A program made the translations under genes and the position numbers. Positions 17,628 to 25,958 of a stretch of DNA of 57,355 nucleotides are shown piece after piece. The stretch is taken from the NCBI GenBank assembly GCA_937891015.1, contig CALAPY010000108.1, forward strand, positions 1 through 57,355. The letters are read 5' to 3'. Under the pieces are notes generated by a model. That model saw nothing but the letters and a program-made list of their open reading frames with translations. It made no database searches and had not been told where the DNA came from. Each line of letters starts with the position of its first letter. Position 1 is the stretch's first letter. Source of the stretch: UBA2108 sp002713215 (GTDB taxonomy: Bacteria > Bacteroidota > Bacteroidia > Flavobacteriales_G > Salibacteraceae).

Positions 17628-19346
17628 TTAATTGATAACGAATTTAAGGATTTCTTCGTTGTTACCTGTTTGGGTCTTAATCAAATAGGTTCCTTTTTCC
17701 AGGTTGTTTTCAATAGAAATTTGGTTTTCTTCTTCAAACGTATTTTCATAAACCACTCTTCCATCTATGGACAAAATAATTATTTCTCCACTGGTAAATA
17801 CTCCAAGATCCACTGTAATTTCACCCGTATGTGAAGGAGCAGGATTTGGATATGCAATCACCTTTTCAAATTCTTCTACACTTTGAGTATTAACAATAGT
17901 ACTGGGTCTATCAATAAGCCAATAGTTGGCTTCTGGAGTTGTTTTAAAAGCTAGTCCTGCAAAATTGGTGTTTATCCTTTCCGCAGAAGCATCAGTGTAA
18001 GTATAATTCATAGGAGAAATATCTCCCTTGCTAACACTCACGGCCTCTGATGTCTGCGCAAAAATATTGTGTTCACTTGCTTGAGAAATATATGGATTCA
18101 CCATAGTGTTAGCATCCGTAACTGGCATTGCAACAATGTTCTTATTTGTATTTATTACTTGCGGAGCAAAATTTGCTGCTACATTGTAGGCATTTTGCAA
18201 TCCACTTGTATATGTATCTACCATTTCCCACGCAACCACAAACTCAGGAACCAGATCTTGATATGCTACTACAGGCTTTGAATGGTTGTAGCCAACTCCA
18301 AATGCAGGTAAAAATCCCATGGTTGGTGAGCTATAAACGATAACACCCATTCCAAAATTAGACGTACTATGGGTGGCGGTCATAACATCGTTATTGGTTG
18401 TCCCATTGTGGATAAAGGTCATGGTAACTTCATAAACATCCCTACCGTGATTTTTCTGTGGTGGGCAAGCGATTCGAATGTCAGAAATACCAGCGGTTAA
18501 TAAGTTGTTATAGAACATGAATGGGTTTAAACAATTTGCTGCAGGATAATTTATCAATCCAGGAACTAAGGTAGAAGTCCAAATTCGTTCTAGATAGAGA
18601 TTATTGCCAACTCGAAATGATACGTTAATGAGTGAAAGGCTAGTCATAGGATCATCTGGCATAACGCATACATCAGGTTCAACACCTGTAGCGACGCAGG
18701 AAGCAGTCATATCAACAAACTTGGTTGGTAAATTTATCCCTGGAGGAGTCATTATATTTTCGCTAGCTAAATAAATTTTACCACTTTCTTCCCATACTAC
18801 GGCATAATTCCCCAAATGATCAGCGTCAATATTTGGGCTAGTACAAACTCCAGTTGCTCGGTTTTGAGTTAAATTAGCCCAACTCAGCCGCAAAAAGGTT
18901 CCAGAGGGACGGTCCCAATGAAAAATTTCCAGAAATACGTTTGGAAATCCACCGGTAGTTCCAATATAAGTTACCATAACAATTTCCTTCGGTGTACCCA
19001 ATCCATAGGGTGCGTTGGTAACCGCGACCACATCAGGATCATTCATGTTAGTAAGACCTAGTCCAACGCCCAAGGTAACCTGTGTGCCTGTGCCTAAAAT
19101 ACCTTTCTGTATATGGCGCATCTCTATTCCCGTTGTAGTTTGATAAACTGTAACGTTTTCATCCCGCAGGGTAGTACTGGTAGGACTTACTTTCGCAATA
19201 TCACTACCTGTATTGTTATTGGTTGGAGTTGTTCCAGCATAAACATACCGAGCTGAAGCAATTTGAGTTAGGTTAGCTGGTTGTGCCAGTATATCTCCTA
19301 CAAAGAAGCACAGCAGTATTGTTTTAACAATGATTAAATTTTTCAT
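17628..19346 (-). CDS. T9SS-exported protein, function unknown
   Basis: A 572-residue secreted protein with signal peptide IIVKTILLCFFVGDILAQ and a C-terminal type-A sorting domain of about 85 residues: VIAYPNPAPSHTGEITVDL, IILSIDGRVVYENTF, LEKGTYLIKTQTGNNEEI. The body is rich in short beta motifs (NYAVVWEESGKIYLASEN, PEFVVAWEMVDTYTSG), which look like repeated blades recording observed values and suggest a beta-propeller. No catalytic motif is seen. It stands first of two T9SS genes reading leftward, separated from the second by a strong stem-loop. The 270-base upstream region holds several repeats (see findings) and may carry its control. Confidence 0.78.
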   Translation of the reverse strand: MKNLIIVKTILLCFFVGDILAQPANLTQIASARYVYAGTTPTNNNTGSDIAKVSPTSTTLRDENVTVYQTTTGIEMRHIQKGILGTGTQVTLGVGLGLTNMNDPDVVAVTNAPYGLGTPKEIVMVTYIGTTGGFPNVFLEIFHWDRPSGTFLRLSWANLTQNRATGVCTSPNIDADHLGNYAVVWEESGKIYLASENIMTPPGINLPTKFVDMTASCVATGVEPDVCVMPDDPMTSLSLINVSFRVGNNLYLERIWTSTLVPGLINYPAANCLNPFMFYNNLLTAGISDIRIACPPQKNHGRDVYEVTMTFIHNGTTNNDVMTATHSTSNFGMGVIVYSSPTMGFLPAFGVGYNHSKPVVAYQDLVPEFVVAWEMVDTYTSGLQNAYNVAANFAPQVINTNKNIVAMPVTDANTMVNPYISQASEHNIFAQTSEAVSVSKGDISPMNYTYTDASAERINTNFAGLAFKTTPEANYWLIDRPSTIVNTQSVEEFEKVIAYPNPAPSHTGEITVDLGVFTSGEIIILSIDGRVVYENTFEEENQISIENNLEKGTYLIKTQTGNNEEILKFVIN

Positions 19347-19394
19347 AATTTCTAAATTTAGTTAATGATTTTTTGCCACAAGATCGTGGCGAGT

Positions 19395-19415
19395 TTTTCT
19401 GTTTCCCACAGAAAA
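19395..19415 (-). other. Hairpin in the leader of the T9SS gene
   Basis: TTTTCTG and CAGAAAA pair perfectly around a 7-base loop, 49-69 bases before the start codon. A second small hairpin, GCCAC/GTGGC at about 19375-19390, follows it. Role unknown. Confidence 0.35.
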
Positions 19416-19616
19416 CATGAGTTTGTTCAAAAGGCTTGGTGTTTTTGATTTTTTGAACGAATGGTTATACGAAACTTTTGTCCAAATAAAATTGAATGGT
19501 ATTTATGACAAAGACATCGGTTTAATTACCTAAATATTATAACTAGGTAATTCTACATAGTTTTCTACATAAGATTACCTAGTAGTTTTATAAATAAAAT
19601 ATTAAGTAAGATTAAA

Positions 19617-20309
19617 TCACCTTCGCCTGAAATAATCTTCACTGCTGGATTCTATAATGTTGTTTTTTATAGCATAAGCTACAAGGCCGGCAACGTTTTT
19701 GGAGTTTGTTTTTGCCAATAGATTATTTCTGTGAGCATCGACGGTTCGTGGAGCAATATGCAGTTTTTTACCAATTTCCTTACTGTTATATTCTTTACAG
19801 ATTAAATTGAGAACTTGTTTTTCTCTTCTAGTAATCTGATCTGATTTGCGTGAACCTGCATTCTTAAATTGAAGATCAATGGATTCTCTACGCAACATTT
19901 CATATATCTCTTCGGTAAAGTATTTTCCCTCCTTAATTATTTTTTGCAAGCCGATTTCCAATTGACTCAAGGAAATAGTCTTTGGAAAATAAGCGCAAAC
20001 CTTTAAAGATATCATATGCCTAACCAAAGAACTGTTATAAAAGATTGAAAGAATAGCGACCTTTAATTCTGGGTACGATATACTTAGTCTTTTAGCCGTT
20101 TCAATCCCATCCATATCTTCCATTTCAAGGTCAAGCAATATTAAATTAGGCATCTTATTATTTGAACATGACTTAAGTTGATCAATCAATTGCCTGCCAC
20201 TGCCTGCAACTAGAACCACCTCTATATTCTGAAATTCAGAAATGAGTTTTCTATAACCCTCTCGCAGCATTTCGTGATCGTCTACAATCGCAATTTTAGT
20301 TGGAAGCAT
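19617..20309 (-). CDS. NarL/FixJ-type response regulator (LuxR HTH), orphan
   Basis: A 230-residue two-domain regulator. The receiver has the acidic pair in IAIVDDH (residues 10-11), the phospho-acceptor Asp60 in NLILLDLEMEDMDG and the conserved Lys in AYFPKTIS. A LuxR-type DNA-binding domain begins near residue 155 (DQITRREKQVLNLICKEYNS, then SKEIGKKLHIAPRTVDAHRN). Many Bacteroidota carry such regulators downstream of propeller-type or HisKA_3 kinases, but none is adjacent, so its partner must lie elsewhere. It sits between the polyphosphate operon and a T9SS gene whose upstream region has repeated sites, a possible but unproven target. Confidence 0.9.
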   Translation of the reverse strand: MLPTKIAIVDDHEMLREGYRKLISEFQNIEVVLVAGSGRQLIDQLKSCSNNKMPNLILLDLEMEDMDGIETAKRLSISYPELKVAILSIFYNSSLVRHMISLKVCAYFPKTISLSQLEIGLQKIIKEGKYFTEEIYEMLRRESIDLQFKNAGSRKSDQITRREKQVLNLICKEYNSKEIGKKLHIAPRTVDAHRNNLLAKTNSKNVAGLVAYAIKNNIIESSSEDYFRRR

Positions 20310-20332
20310 AGATTTAGTCTTTTGTTGTAACC

Positions 20333-20340
20333 CAAATTTA
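20333..20340 (-). promoter_or_regulatory. -7 promoter element of the NarL-type regulator
   Basis: On the minus strand TAAATTTG, followed by GG, matches TAnnTTTG and ends 23 bases before the start codon. Confidence 0.55.
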
Positions 20341-20398
20341 GCTGTTTTCCTATAACCAGAATAAAATTATTTTAAGAATAAGTGTTGCGCTATGCTAG

Positions 20399-20421
20399 AC
20401 AAATTGTATTAAACAATTTGT
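20399..20421. promoter_or_regulatory. 8-bp inverted repeat upstream of the regulator
   Basis: ACAAATTG and CAATTTGT are perfect inverted copies with a 7-base spacer, 60-80 bases upstream of the regulator's -7 element and downstream of ppx. With no T run it is a weak terminator candidate; it could equally be an operator. Confidence 0.35.
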
Positions 20422-20476
20422 TCTTAGCCTTAAGTATTCAATTTTTGGTAAGTGAATTTATTGAAGGAGAAACAAT

Positions 20477-21373
20477 TTAGTAATCTCTAAACGATAAACT
20501 TTTATGCATAGATTTAATGATACCATCAGAAAGCCCAAGTTTTGGAACCTGAATCTCATTACTTTGTGCCCATTGCATGATACTTTTAAATATTGTACCG
20601 GCATGAACAATTACATCGGCACGATCGGGATGCAATTTGTACCTAACCATTCTTTCTTCCACGGTCAATGATTCCATTTCACTAAGAATACTGGATAGCT
20701 CTTCAAAGGAGATCCCTTGCCAGTTGGACTTGCCAAGCATTTTGTAAATCTTGTTGATATTACCTCCGGATCCGATAATCTCAAGACCCGTTTGATTCTT
20801 TGTGGTTTCTATAGTCCAGGTCTCCAAATCGTCCCACAATTTTTGCTTCACTTTATTCTCAAGCAATCGTATGGTACCTATATCAAATGATTTAGAATCC
20901 TGCAATTCTCCGTTTTTATAAAAACTAATTTCCGTACTACCTCCACCAACATCAAGGTATAAAAAGTCATGTCCCTGTTCCAATCGTTCTTCAATGTGAG
21001 TAGACCGAATGATTTCTGCTTCCTCTTTTCCGGAGATGATTTCTATGTTGATGCCCGTTCGGTTTTTTACCCCGTTAACAATTTCAACCCCGTTTTCAGC
21101 ATCACGCATGGCACTGGTTGCACATGCCCTGTATTGATCCACCTTATGAACCTTTATCAGCTGTTCAAATGCAATTATGGTACGTTCAAAATCAATGGCT
21201 TTTTCGTCCGAGATCCTTCCTTTTGTAAATACGTCTTTTCCCAATCGCAGAGGAACACGTACCAATGAAACCTTCTTGTAGATCGATTCAATGTCGTTGT
21301 TGTATACATTGACTAATAGCAATCTAATAGCATTGGAGCCGATGTCAATTGCTCCGTATTTAGTTCTTTTCAA
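20477..21373 (-). CDS. ppx: Exopolyphosphatase (Ppx/GppA family)
   Basis: A 298-residue protein of the sugar-kinase/Hsp70/actin superfamily that releases phosphate from polyphosphate chains or hydrolyses pppGpp. The N-terminal phosphate-1 motif is AIDIGSNAIRLLLVNV and the phosphate-2 motif is FLYLDVGGGSTEISF. It has only the two-lobe catalytic core and lacks the C-terminal HD-like region of the roughly 500-residue E. coli Ppx, as in many Bacteroidota. It lies 26 bases after ppk1 on the same strand, so synthesis and breakdown of polyphosphate are probably cotranscribed. Ppx and GppA activity cannot be separated by sequence. Confidence 0.88.
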   Translation of the reverse strand: MKRTKYGAIDIGSNAIRLLLVNVYNNDIESIYKKVSLVRVPLRLGKDVFTKGRISDEKAIDFERTIIAFEQLIKVHKVDQYRACATSAMRDAENGVEIVNGVKNRTGINIEIISGKEEAEIIRSTHIEERLEQGHDFLYLDVGGGSTEISFYKNGELQDSKSFDIGTIRLLENKVKQKLWDDLETWTIETTKNQTGLEIIGSGGNINKIYKMLGKSNWQGISFEELSSILSEMESLTVEERMVRYKLHPDRADVIVHAGTIFKSIMQWAQSNEIQVPKLGLSDGIIKSMHKSLSFRDY

Positions 21374-21399
21374 TTTCGAAATATTTAGTTGTGCCCGGG

Positions 21400-23463
21400 T
21401 TAATTCGATTGAGATCTTTCTCGATAGTATTTATAGAGTTCATTTTGTGAATGCGTTTTGGTCCTTTTTCCGTCATTCACATACTTGTTTAATGTTTGAG
21501 AATCCAATACCCTTGCTTTTACATTGTCCTTCCATTGAATGTCAAATATATCACGTATTTCACTTTGTAGATCAGTGTCATAGATTGGGCATGTAATTTC
21601 AATTCGACGATCCAGGTTTCGCTCCATCAAATCGGCTGACCCGATAAACGTCTTAGGCTTATTGTTGTTGCAGAATATTAAAATTCGGACATGTTCCAAA
21701 TACCTTCCCAGGATACTCTTCGCCTCAATATTCTCACTCCTATTCTTCAACCCTGATTTCACTCCACAAATGCCTCTGATATTAAGTTTAATTTCAACAT
21801 CGGACTTACTGGCCTGATACAGCTTATTCATTATCTCAGGATCAATAAGGCTATTTAGCTTTAGATGGATGTAGGCCGGTTTTCCATCCCGGGCATTTCT
21901 AATTTCCTGATTAATCATTCTGGTAACCCTTGTTCTCATATTGATGGGCGAAACCAGGAGATGTTTGTAATGGTAGGGAGTGAAATTTCCTTCCATTAAA
22001 TTGAAAACCCGCCTTACTTCATCGGTAATGTCGGAGTTACAGGTTAATAAAGACAGATCGGTGTAAATTCTGGCAGTACTTTCATTGAAATTACCGGTGC
22101 CAACATGTGCAAACTCTCGAAAAGAATTACCCTCCCTGCGGCTAATGTAGCAAATCTTAGAATGAATTTTAAGTCCCCGATATCCAAATGAAACTTTAAT
22201 GCCTTCGTTCGATAATTCATTTGCCCATTTAATGTTTGCTTCTTCATCGAACCGGGCCTGTAACTCAACCATTACAGAGACATCCTTTCCGTTTTTAGCT
22301 GCATTGATCAACGCATTGATCACCTTAGAGTTTTTGGCTACCCGGTAGAGTGATATTTTGATAACCTTAACCTTTGGATCAATTGCCGCCTCCCTTAAAA
22401 AATCAATTAAATGGTTAAAGGTTTGGTAGGGGTAATGAAGCAATACATCCTTTTTTATTATCACTTCAAAAATGCTTTTATAAGGCTTTAGTTCCGGATG
22501 CCTGGAAGAAGGTTGTTTTCTAAATTCTAATGATCTGGGGCCTATATTTGGGAAACCAATAAAGTCCTTGAAATTGTGATATCGTCCCCCGGCAATTAGA
22601 TTGTCATTTTTACCAGCTTTGAGTTTCTTTCTTAAATATTCGAGTAATTCAGGACTTATTCTTTCATCGTAGATAAATCGAACGGGCTGTCCTTTTTTTC
22701 GATCTGTGATTCCCTTTTGCATGCTTTGCAAAAAGCTTTTCGATACATCAGCATCGAGGTCAATCTCAGCATCGCGCGTTAATTTAATGGTGTGCGCTTC
22801 CACATTGGTGTAGCCATAAGCCCCAAACATATCTTCCAAATTATACCGGATTATATCATCCAGAATCATGAGGTATTTTTTCTTTTCATCGGAAGGCAAT
22901 TGAACAAACCGAGGGAGTGATGACGGAATTTCGATGAGCGCATACTTGTATTTTCCGGTTGCAATTCTGGTCATTTTTATGGCCAGGTAAATCGACTTGT
23001 CTTTCAAATAAGGGAAGTCTCGTGAATTGCTCAATAATATCGGGACAAGATTTGGATATACGTTTTCGGAAAAGAATTCCTTTACAAAGCTTCCCTGATC
23101 TGGATTAAGTTCTTTTTCGTTAATGAGAAATACACCTTCCTGCTCAAGTTGTTTAATAATCTGGAGGTAGATCCGATAAAATGACTTCTGTTGTTTTATG
23201 GTAATCCGTTGAATCCGATCCATGAGTTTATTGGGGTCGCCTTCTACCGGATCGTAATTCTGATTTTCAAGTTGAATTCTTCGTTTAACGGTTGCAACCC
23301 TCACCCGAAAGAACTCGTCCCGGTTGTTGGAAAATATACCAAGGAACCGAATTCTTTCTACCAAGGGATTTCGTTCGTCACCGGCTTCCTGAAGAACTCT
23401 TTCGTTGAATCCTAACCAGCTTATTTCTCTATTTATGAATTCATTCTCCTTGTTACTTGCCAT
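21400..23463 (-). CDS. ppk1: Polyphosphate kinase 1
   Basis: A 687-residue enzyme, the usual Ppk1 length, that polymerises the ATP gamma-phosphate into polyphosphate, normally at the membrane. The N-terminal domain starts with FINREISWLGFNERVLQEA and contains FSNNRDEFFRVRVATVKRR. The two catalytic phospholipase-D-like domains carry the phospho-histidine region GLKIHSKICYISRR and GTGNFNESTARIYTDLSLLT, and the second His in LEHVRILIFCNNNKPKTFIG. Arg-rich DLMERNLDRRIEITCPI follows. It overlaps the upstream sixA by 11 bases, so the two are translationally linked. Confidence 0.95.
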   Translation of the reverse strand: MASNKENEFINREISWLGFNERVLQEAGDERNPLVERIRFLGIFSNNRDEFFRVRVATVKRRIQLENQNYDPVEGDPNKLMDRIQRITIKQQKSFYRIYLQIIKQLEQEGVFLINEKELNPDQGSFVKEFFSENVYPNLVPILLSNSRDFPYLKDKSIYLAIKMTRIATGKYKYALIEIPSSLPRFVQLPSDEKKKYLMILDDIIRYNLEDMFGAYGYTNVEAHTIKLTRDAEIDLDADVSKSFLQSMQKGITDRKKGQPVRFIYDERISPELLEYLRKKLKAGKNDNLIAGGRYHNFKDFIGFPNIGPRSLEFRKQPSSRHPELKPYKSIFEVIIKKDVLLHYPYQTFNHLIDFLREAAIDPKVKVIKISLYRVAKNSKVINALINAAKNGKDVSVMVELQARFDEEANIKWANELSNEGIKVSFGYRGLKIHSKICYISRREGNSFREFAHVGTGNFNESTARIYTDLSLLTCNSDITDEVRRVFNLMEGNFTPYHYKHLLVSPINMRTRVTRMINQEIRNARDGKPAYIHLKLNSLIDPEIMNKLYQASKSDVEIKLNIRGICGVKSGLKNRSENIEAKSILGRYLEHVRILIFCNNNKPKTFIGSADLMERNLDRRIEITCPIYDTDLQSEIRDIFDIQWKDNVKARVLDSQTLNKYVNDGKRTKTHSQNELYKYYRERSQSN

Positions 23464-23965
23464 TGCTTAAATCCTTTATACTGTTTCGCTTAAAGTAGGT
23501 AGCCCCAATTGGGGAAGTGTGCTTTAATTCAGCCCAATGTTTAATTTCAAAATCCAACCGCACCACACCCGATGTCTGCAAATTCAAAATGGGGCTTTTC
23601 AAGAATTGGTTTACAAAATTGGTCGAGGTTGGATTGTGTCCGCAGAACATAAGAGACTCGATATCCGATTCCTGTTGATCGATCAGCTTCAAGAGTTCCA
23701 TTTCACCTCGGTAATAGACCGATGATTCAATCGTAATTTGATTTTCGGGATACTCCAATACTCGGCTATGGATTAGAGCTGTATGGATGGCTCTGGTAGC
23801 GGGACTGGAAATCAATTTATCAATTTTTACCCCTTGGTTCTTCATCGAACCCGCTACTGAATAAACTCCTTCAATACCGCTGATATCCAGTGACCGATCA
23901 ATATCCTTAAGTTCGGAATGCACCCAGCTTGATTTACCGTGACGGGCTATAAAAAGTGACTTCAT
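23453..23965 (-). CDS. sixA: SixA-type phosphohistidine phosphatase (histidine phosphatase superfamily)
   Basis: A 170-residue protein with the RHG motif of the histidine phosphatase superfamily at its start (LFIARHGKSSW, nucleophile His9) and the second catalytic His in LMFCGHNPTSTNFVNQFL. Length and pattern match SixA, which removes phosphate from histidine-phosphorylated proteins. It opens the operon with ppk1 and ppx and overlaps ppk1 by 11 bases. Because Ppk1 works through a phospho-histidine, a link to that intermediate is tempting but inferred; action on another phosphohistidine protein is equally possible. Confidence 0.85.
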   Translation of the reverse strand: MKSLFIARHGKSSWVHSELKDIDRSLDISGIEGVYSVAGSMKNQGVKIDKLISSPATRAIHTALIHSRVLEYPENQITIESSVYYRGEMELLKLIDQQESDIESLMFCGHNPTSTNFVNQFLKSPILNLQTSGVVRLDFEIKHWAELKHTSPIGATYFKRNSIKDLSNGK

Positions 23966-23981
23966 AATCTTATAATTCGTC

Positions 23982-23998
23982 TAAGCTTTTAAAGCTTA
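23982..23998. promoter_or_regulatory. Perfect 17-bp palindrome upstream of sixA-ppk1-ppx
   Basis: TAAGCTTT and AAAGCTTA are exact inverted copies around one T, 17-33 bases before the sixA start. A -7-like TATAGTTG lies just upstream on the minus strand, so the dyad would cover the start of transcription. Confidence 0.5.
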
Positions 23999-24145
23999 AA
24001 CCAACTATAAAGATACATTCAAACGATGGATTAAAGGATGATAAATACGTTAATATAGCGTTAACAATTGGATGAACTGATGGTGTTTCGTTAGCAAAAA
24101 AATCCGTCTATGAAAAAGGGCAATTGTTCTGCCTAAACTCGGTGA

Positions 24146-24853
24146 TTAGAGGTTGTATTTCAGAATACAATAGATGGCTCTGATTCCATCCTTCCAGCCT
24201 ATTTTTTTTCCTTCTTCATAGGTTCTTCCATAGTAGGAAATGCCAACTTCATAAATTCGAATATTGGATATTCTCGAAATCTTAGCGGTAACCTCCGGTT
24301 CAAACCCAAAACGTTTTTCTTTTAGTGTTAAAGATTTAATCATTTTGGTGTCAAACAATTTGTAACAAGTCTCCATATCAGTCAGATTCAAATTGGTGAA
24401 CATGTTAGATAAAAAGGTGAGGAATTTGTTTCCTATGGTGTGCCAAAAGAATAGGATTCGATGAGGGTTACTTCCCTGGAATCGGGAACCGTAAACTACG
24501 TCCGCTTCACCTCGAAGAACGGGCTTCAATAGATCATTGTATTCGTTGGGATCGTATTCCAAATCCGCATCCTGGATAATGAGGTACTCACCTGTTGCCC
24601 TACTAATTCCGGTATGTAATGCAGCGCCTTTACCCTGATTTTTTTCATGTTCAAAATACTGAATGTTCAGGTTAGGGTTTTGTTGTTGGTATGCTTGAAT
24701 GGCCGCAGTTGTATTGTCACTGGAGCAGTCATTGACAATTATGAGTTCTTTCTCAATATTATCCAGTAATTCCGCATCCCTCACCCGGTCAAGAATCAGG
24801 TGAATGGTCCGCTCTTCGTTATAAGCTGGAATTATGATGGAGAGTTTTTTCAT
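24146..24853 (-). CDS. GT2 family glycosyltransferase (DPM1/polyprenyl-phosphate type)
   Basis: A 235-residue GT-A enzyme that would transfer a sugar from a nucleotide-sugar, probably to a polyprenyl phosphate. It begins MKKLSIIIPAYNEERTIHLI, followed by KELIIVNDCSSDNTTAAIQ and the metal-binding region YLIIQDADLEYDPNEY (DAD). C-terminal parts (LTDMETCYKLFDTKMIK, RFGFEPEVTAKIS, YYGRTYEEGKKIGWKDG) match the DPM1-like subgroup without membrane helices. An open frame extends 29 codons upstream into kdnB, but the ATG eight bases after the kdnB stop begins at the domain edge. It ends the kdnA-kdnB unit and may serve the same surface glycan. Confidence 0.87.
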   Translation of the reverse strand: MKKLSIIIPAYNEERTIHLILDRVRDAELLDNIEKELIIVNDCSSDNTTAAIQAYQQQNPNLNIQYFEHEKNQGKGAALHTGISRATGEYLIIQDADLEYDPNEYNDLLKPVLRGEADVVYGSRFQGSNPHRILFFWHTIGNKFLTFLSNMFTNLNLTDMETCYKLFDTKMIKSLTLKEKRFGFEPEVTAKISRISNIRIYEVGISYYGRTYEEGKKIGWKDGIRAIYCILKYNL

Positions 24854-24861
24854 GTGTGGCT

Positions 24862-25938
24862 TTATAACCTTCTGTATAGCCCTTTGATGTATTCTAAATC
24901 TACTTTGTCTTTCCAGCCTGGTCCAAAGGCGTGGTTCCACATGTGCTCCAAACGGATCGCAATTTCACTCATCGCTGTAATTTCTTCATCAGTCCAACCG
25001 GCAGACATATTTACCGGAAGGTTAATATTGAATCGAACCACCATATCATGGAACTCATCCACTGCCTCTCCATAGATATCCTTCAGGTGATTAAATGCAA
25101 GACAGTTAGCGTAACCGTGTCGGGTTCCAAATACATAACTCAACCCGTAGCTTAGTGCGTGACATACACCAACTTCAGAATAAGTTAGGCTTAGCCCGCC
25201 AAACAAAGAAGCCAGCATCAGCTTTTCATCGTTTTCCGGATTTTGTCCGGCATTTTCACCAAGAAATACCTCGCGGCACAACTCCAGTGACTGATCTCCA
25301 TAAGCCTTGGAAAAAGCATTGTATTTAATTCCCGTAGCACTTTCAATGCAATGAATAAACGTATCCATACCGGTATAAAACCATTGATCAGTAGGTACTG
25401 TTGTGGTTAAATCAGGATCCAATACCACCTGATTGAAAACCGTCCATTCACATTTGAGCCCCAGCTTCTTTTCCGGTCCGCTCAATACAGCAGTCATAGA
25501 ACATTCGGCTCCGGTTCCTGAAATGGTAGGAACTCCTACATGATAAATTCCCGGCTTTTTTATTAGATTCAGCCCCTGGTAAAGTACCGAAGAACCTTCG
25601 TTGGTAACCATTAGGGAAAGGGCCTTCGCAATATCCATTAGGCTACCACCGCCAATTCCAACAATCCCGGCCGGTAATCCCTGGGTCGATAAAATCTCAT
25701 CGCGCAAATCATCAATCAGCGAAGTTTTTGGTTCTTCATGGCTTCCGTCGATGTAATAAACCAGGTCATTTCCTTTTGCAGGAATGCTAAAGTCCTTGTC
25801 TTCAAAATAATCATCGACCACAAAAACCATATACCCTTTGTTATCATTTCTTCTGGGCTCCAGAATTTCGCCCAATTGGCTATACGATCCTCTGCCGTAG
25901 CAGATTTTACCAATATTATTGAAATTGATGTGATTCAT
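24862..25938 (-). CDS. kdnB: 3-deoxy-manno-octulosonate 8-oxidase (KdnB-like iron-type alcohol dehydrogenase)
   Basis: A 358-residue group III metal-dependent alcohol dehydrogenase. The NAD-binding turn is GIVGIGGGSLMDIAKALSL (91-109) and the metal ligands are visible as Asp192 and His196 (GMDTFIH), His260 (VCHALSY) and His274 (TRHG). Length and motifs (DEPKT-like EEPKT, VTNEGSS, YQG, SGTGAE) fit KdnB, described in Shewanella as oxidising the C8 hydroxyl of Kdo to the aldehyde. The adjacent DegT-type aminotransferase is the expected partner KdnA, 20 bases upstream, and kdsB and kdsA lie just beyond it. The family call comes from motifs and the strong context; a generic alcohol dehydrogenase is much less likely. 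Confidence 0.83.
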   Translation of the reverse strand: MNHINFNNIGKICYGRGSYSQLGEILEPRRNDNKGYMVFVVDDYFEDKDFSIPAKGNDLVYYIDGSHEEPKTSLIDDLRDEILSTQGLPAGIVGIGGGSLMDIAKALSLMVTNEGSSVLYQGLNLIKKPGIYHVGVPTISGTGAECSMTAVLSGPEKKLGLKCEWTVFNQVVLDPDLTTTVPTDQWFYTGMDTFIHCIESATGIKYNAFSKAYGDQSLELCREVFLGENAGQNPENDEKLMLASLFGGLSLTYSEVGVCHALSYGLSYVFGTRHGYANCLAFNHLKDIYGEAVDEFHDMVVRFNINLPVNMSAGWTDEEITAMSEIAIRLEHMWNHAFGPGWKDKVDLEYIKGLYRRL

Positions 25939-25958
25939 TTCTTAATGTAAGATTTCAA

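Noticed and set aside
24116..24136. Hairpin with AGGCA/TGCC after the GT2 gene as a terminator
   Set aside because: The stem is only four to five pairs and the T run is interrupted; too weak to call.
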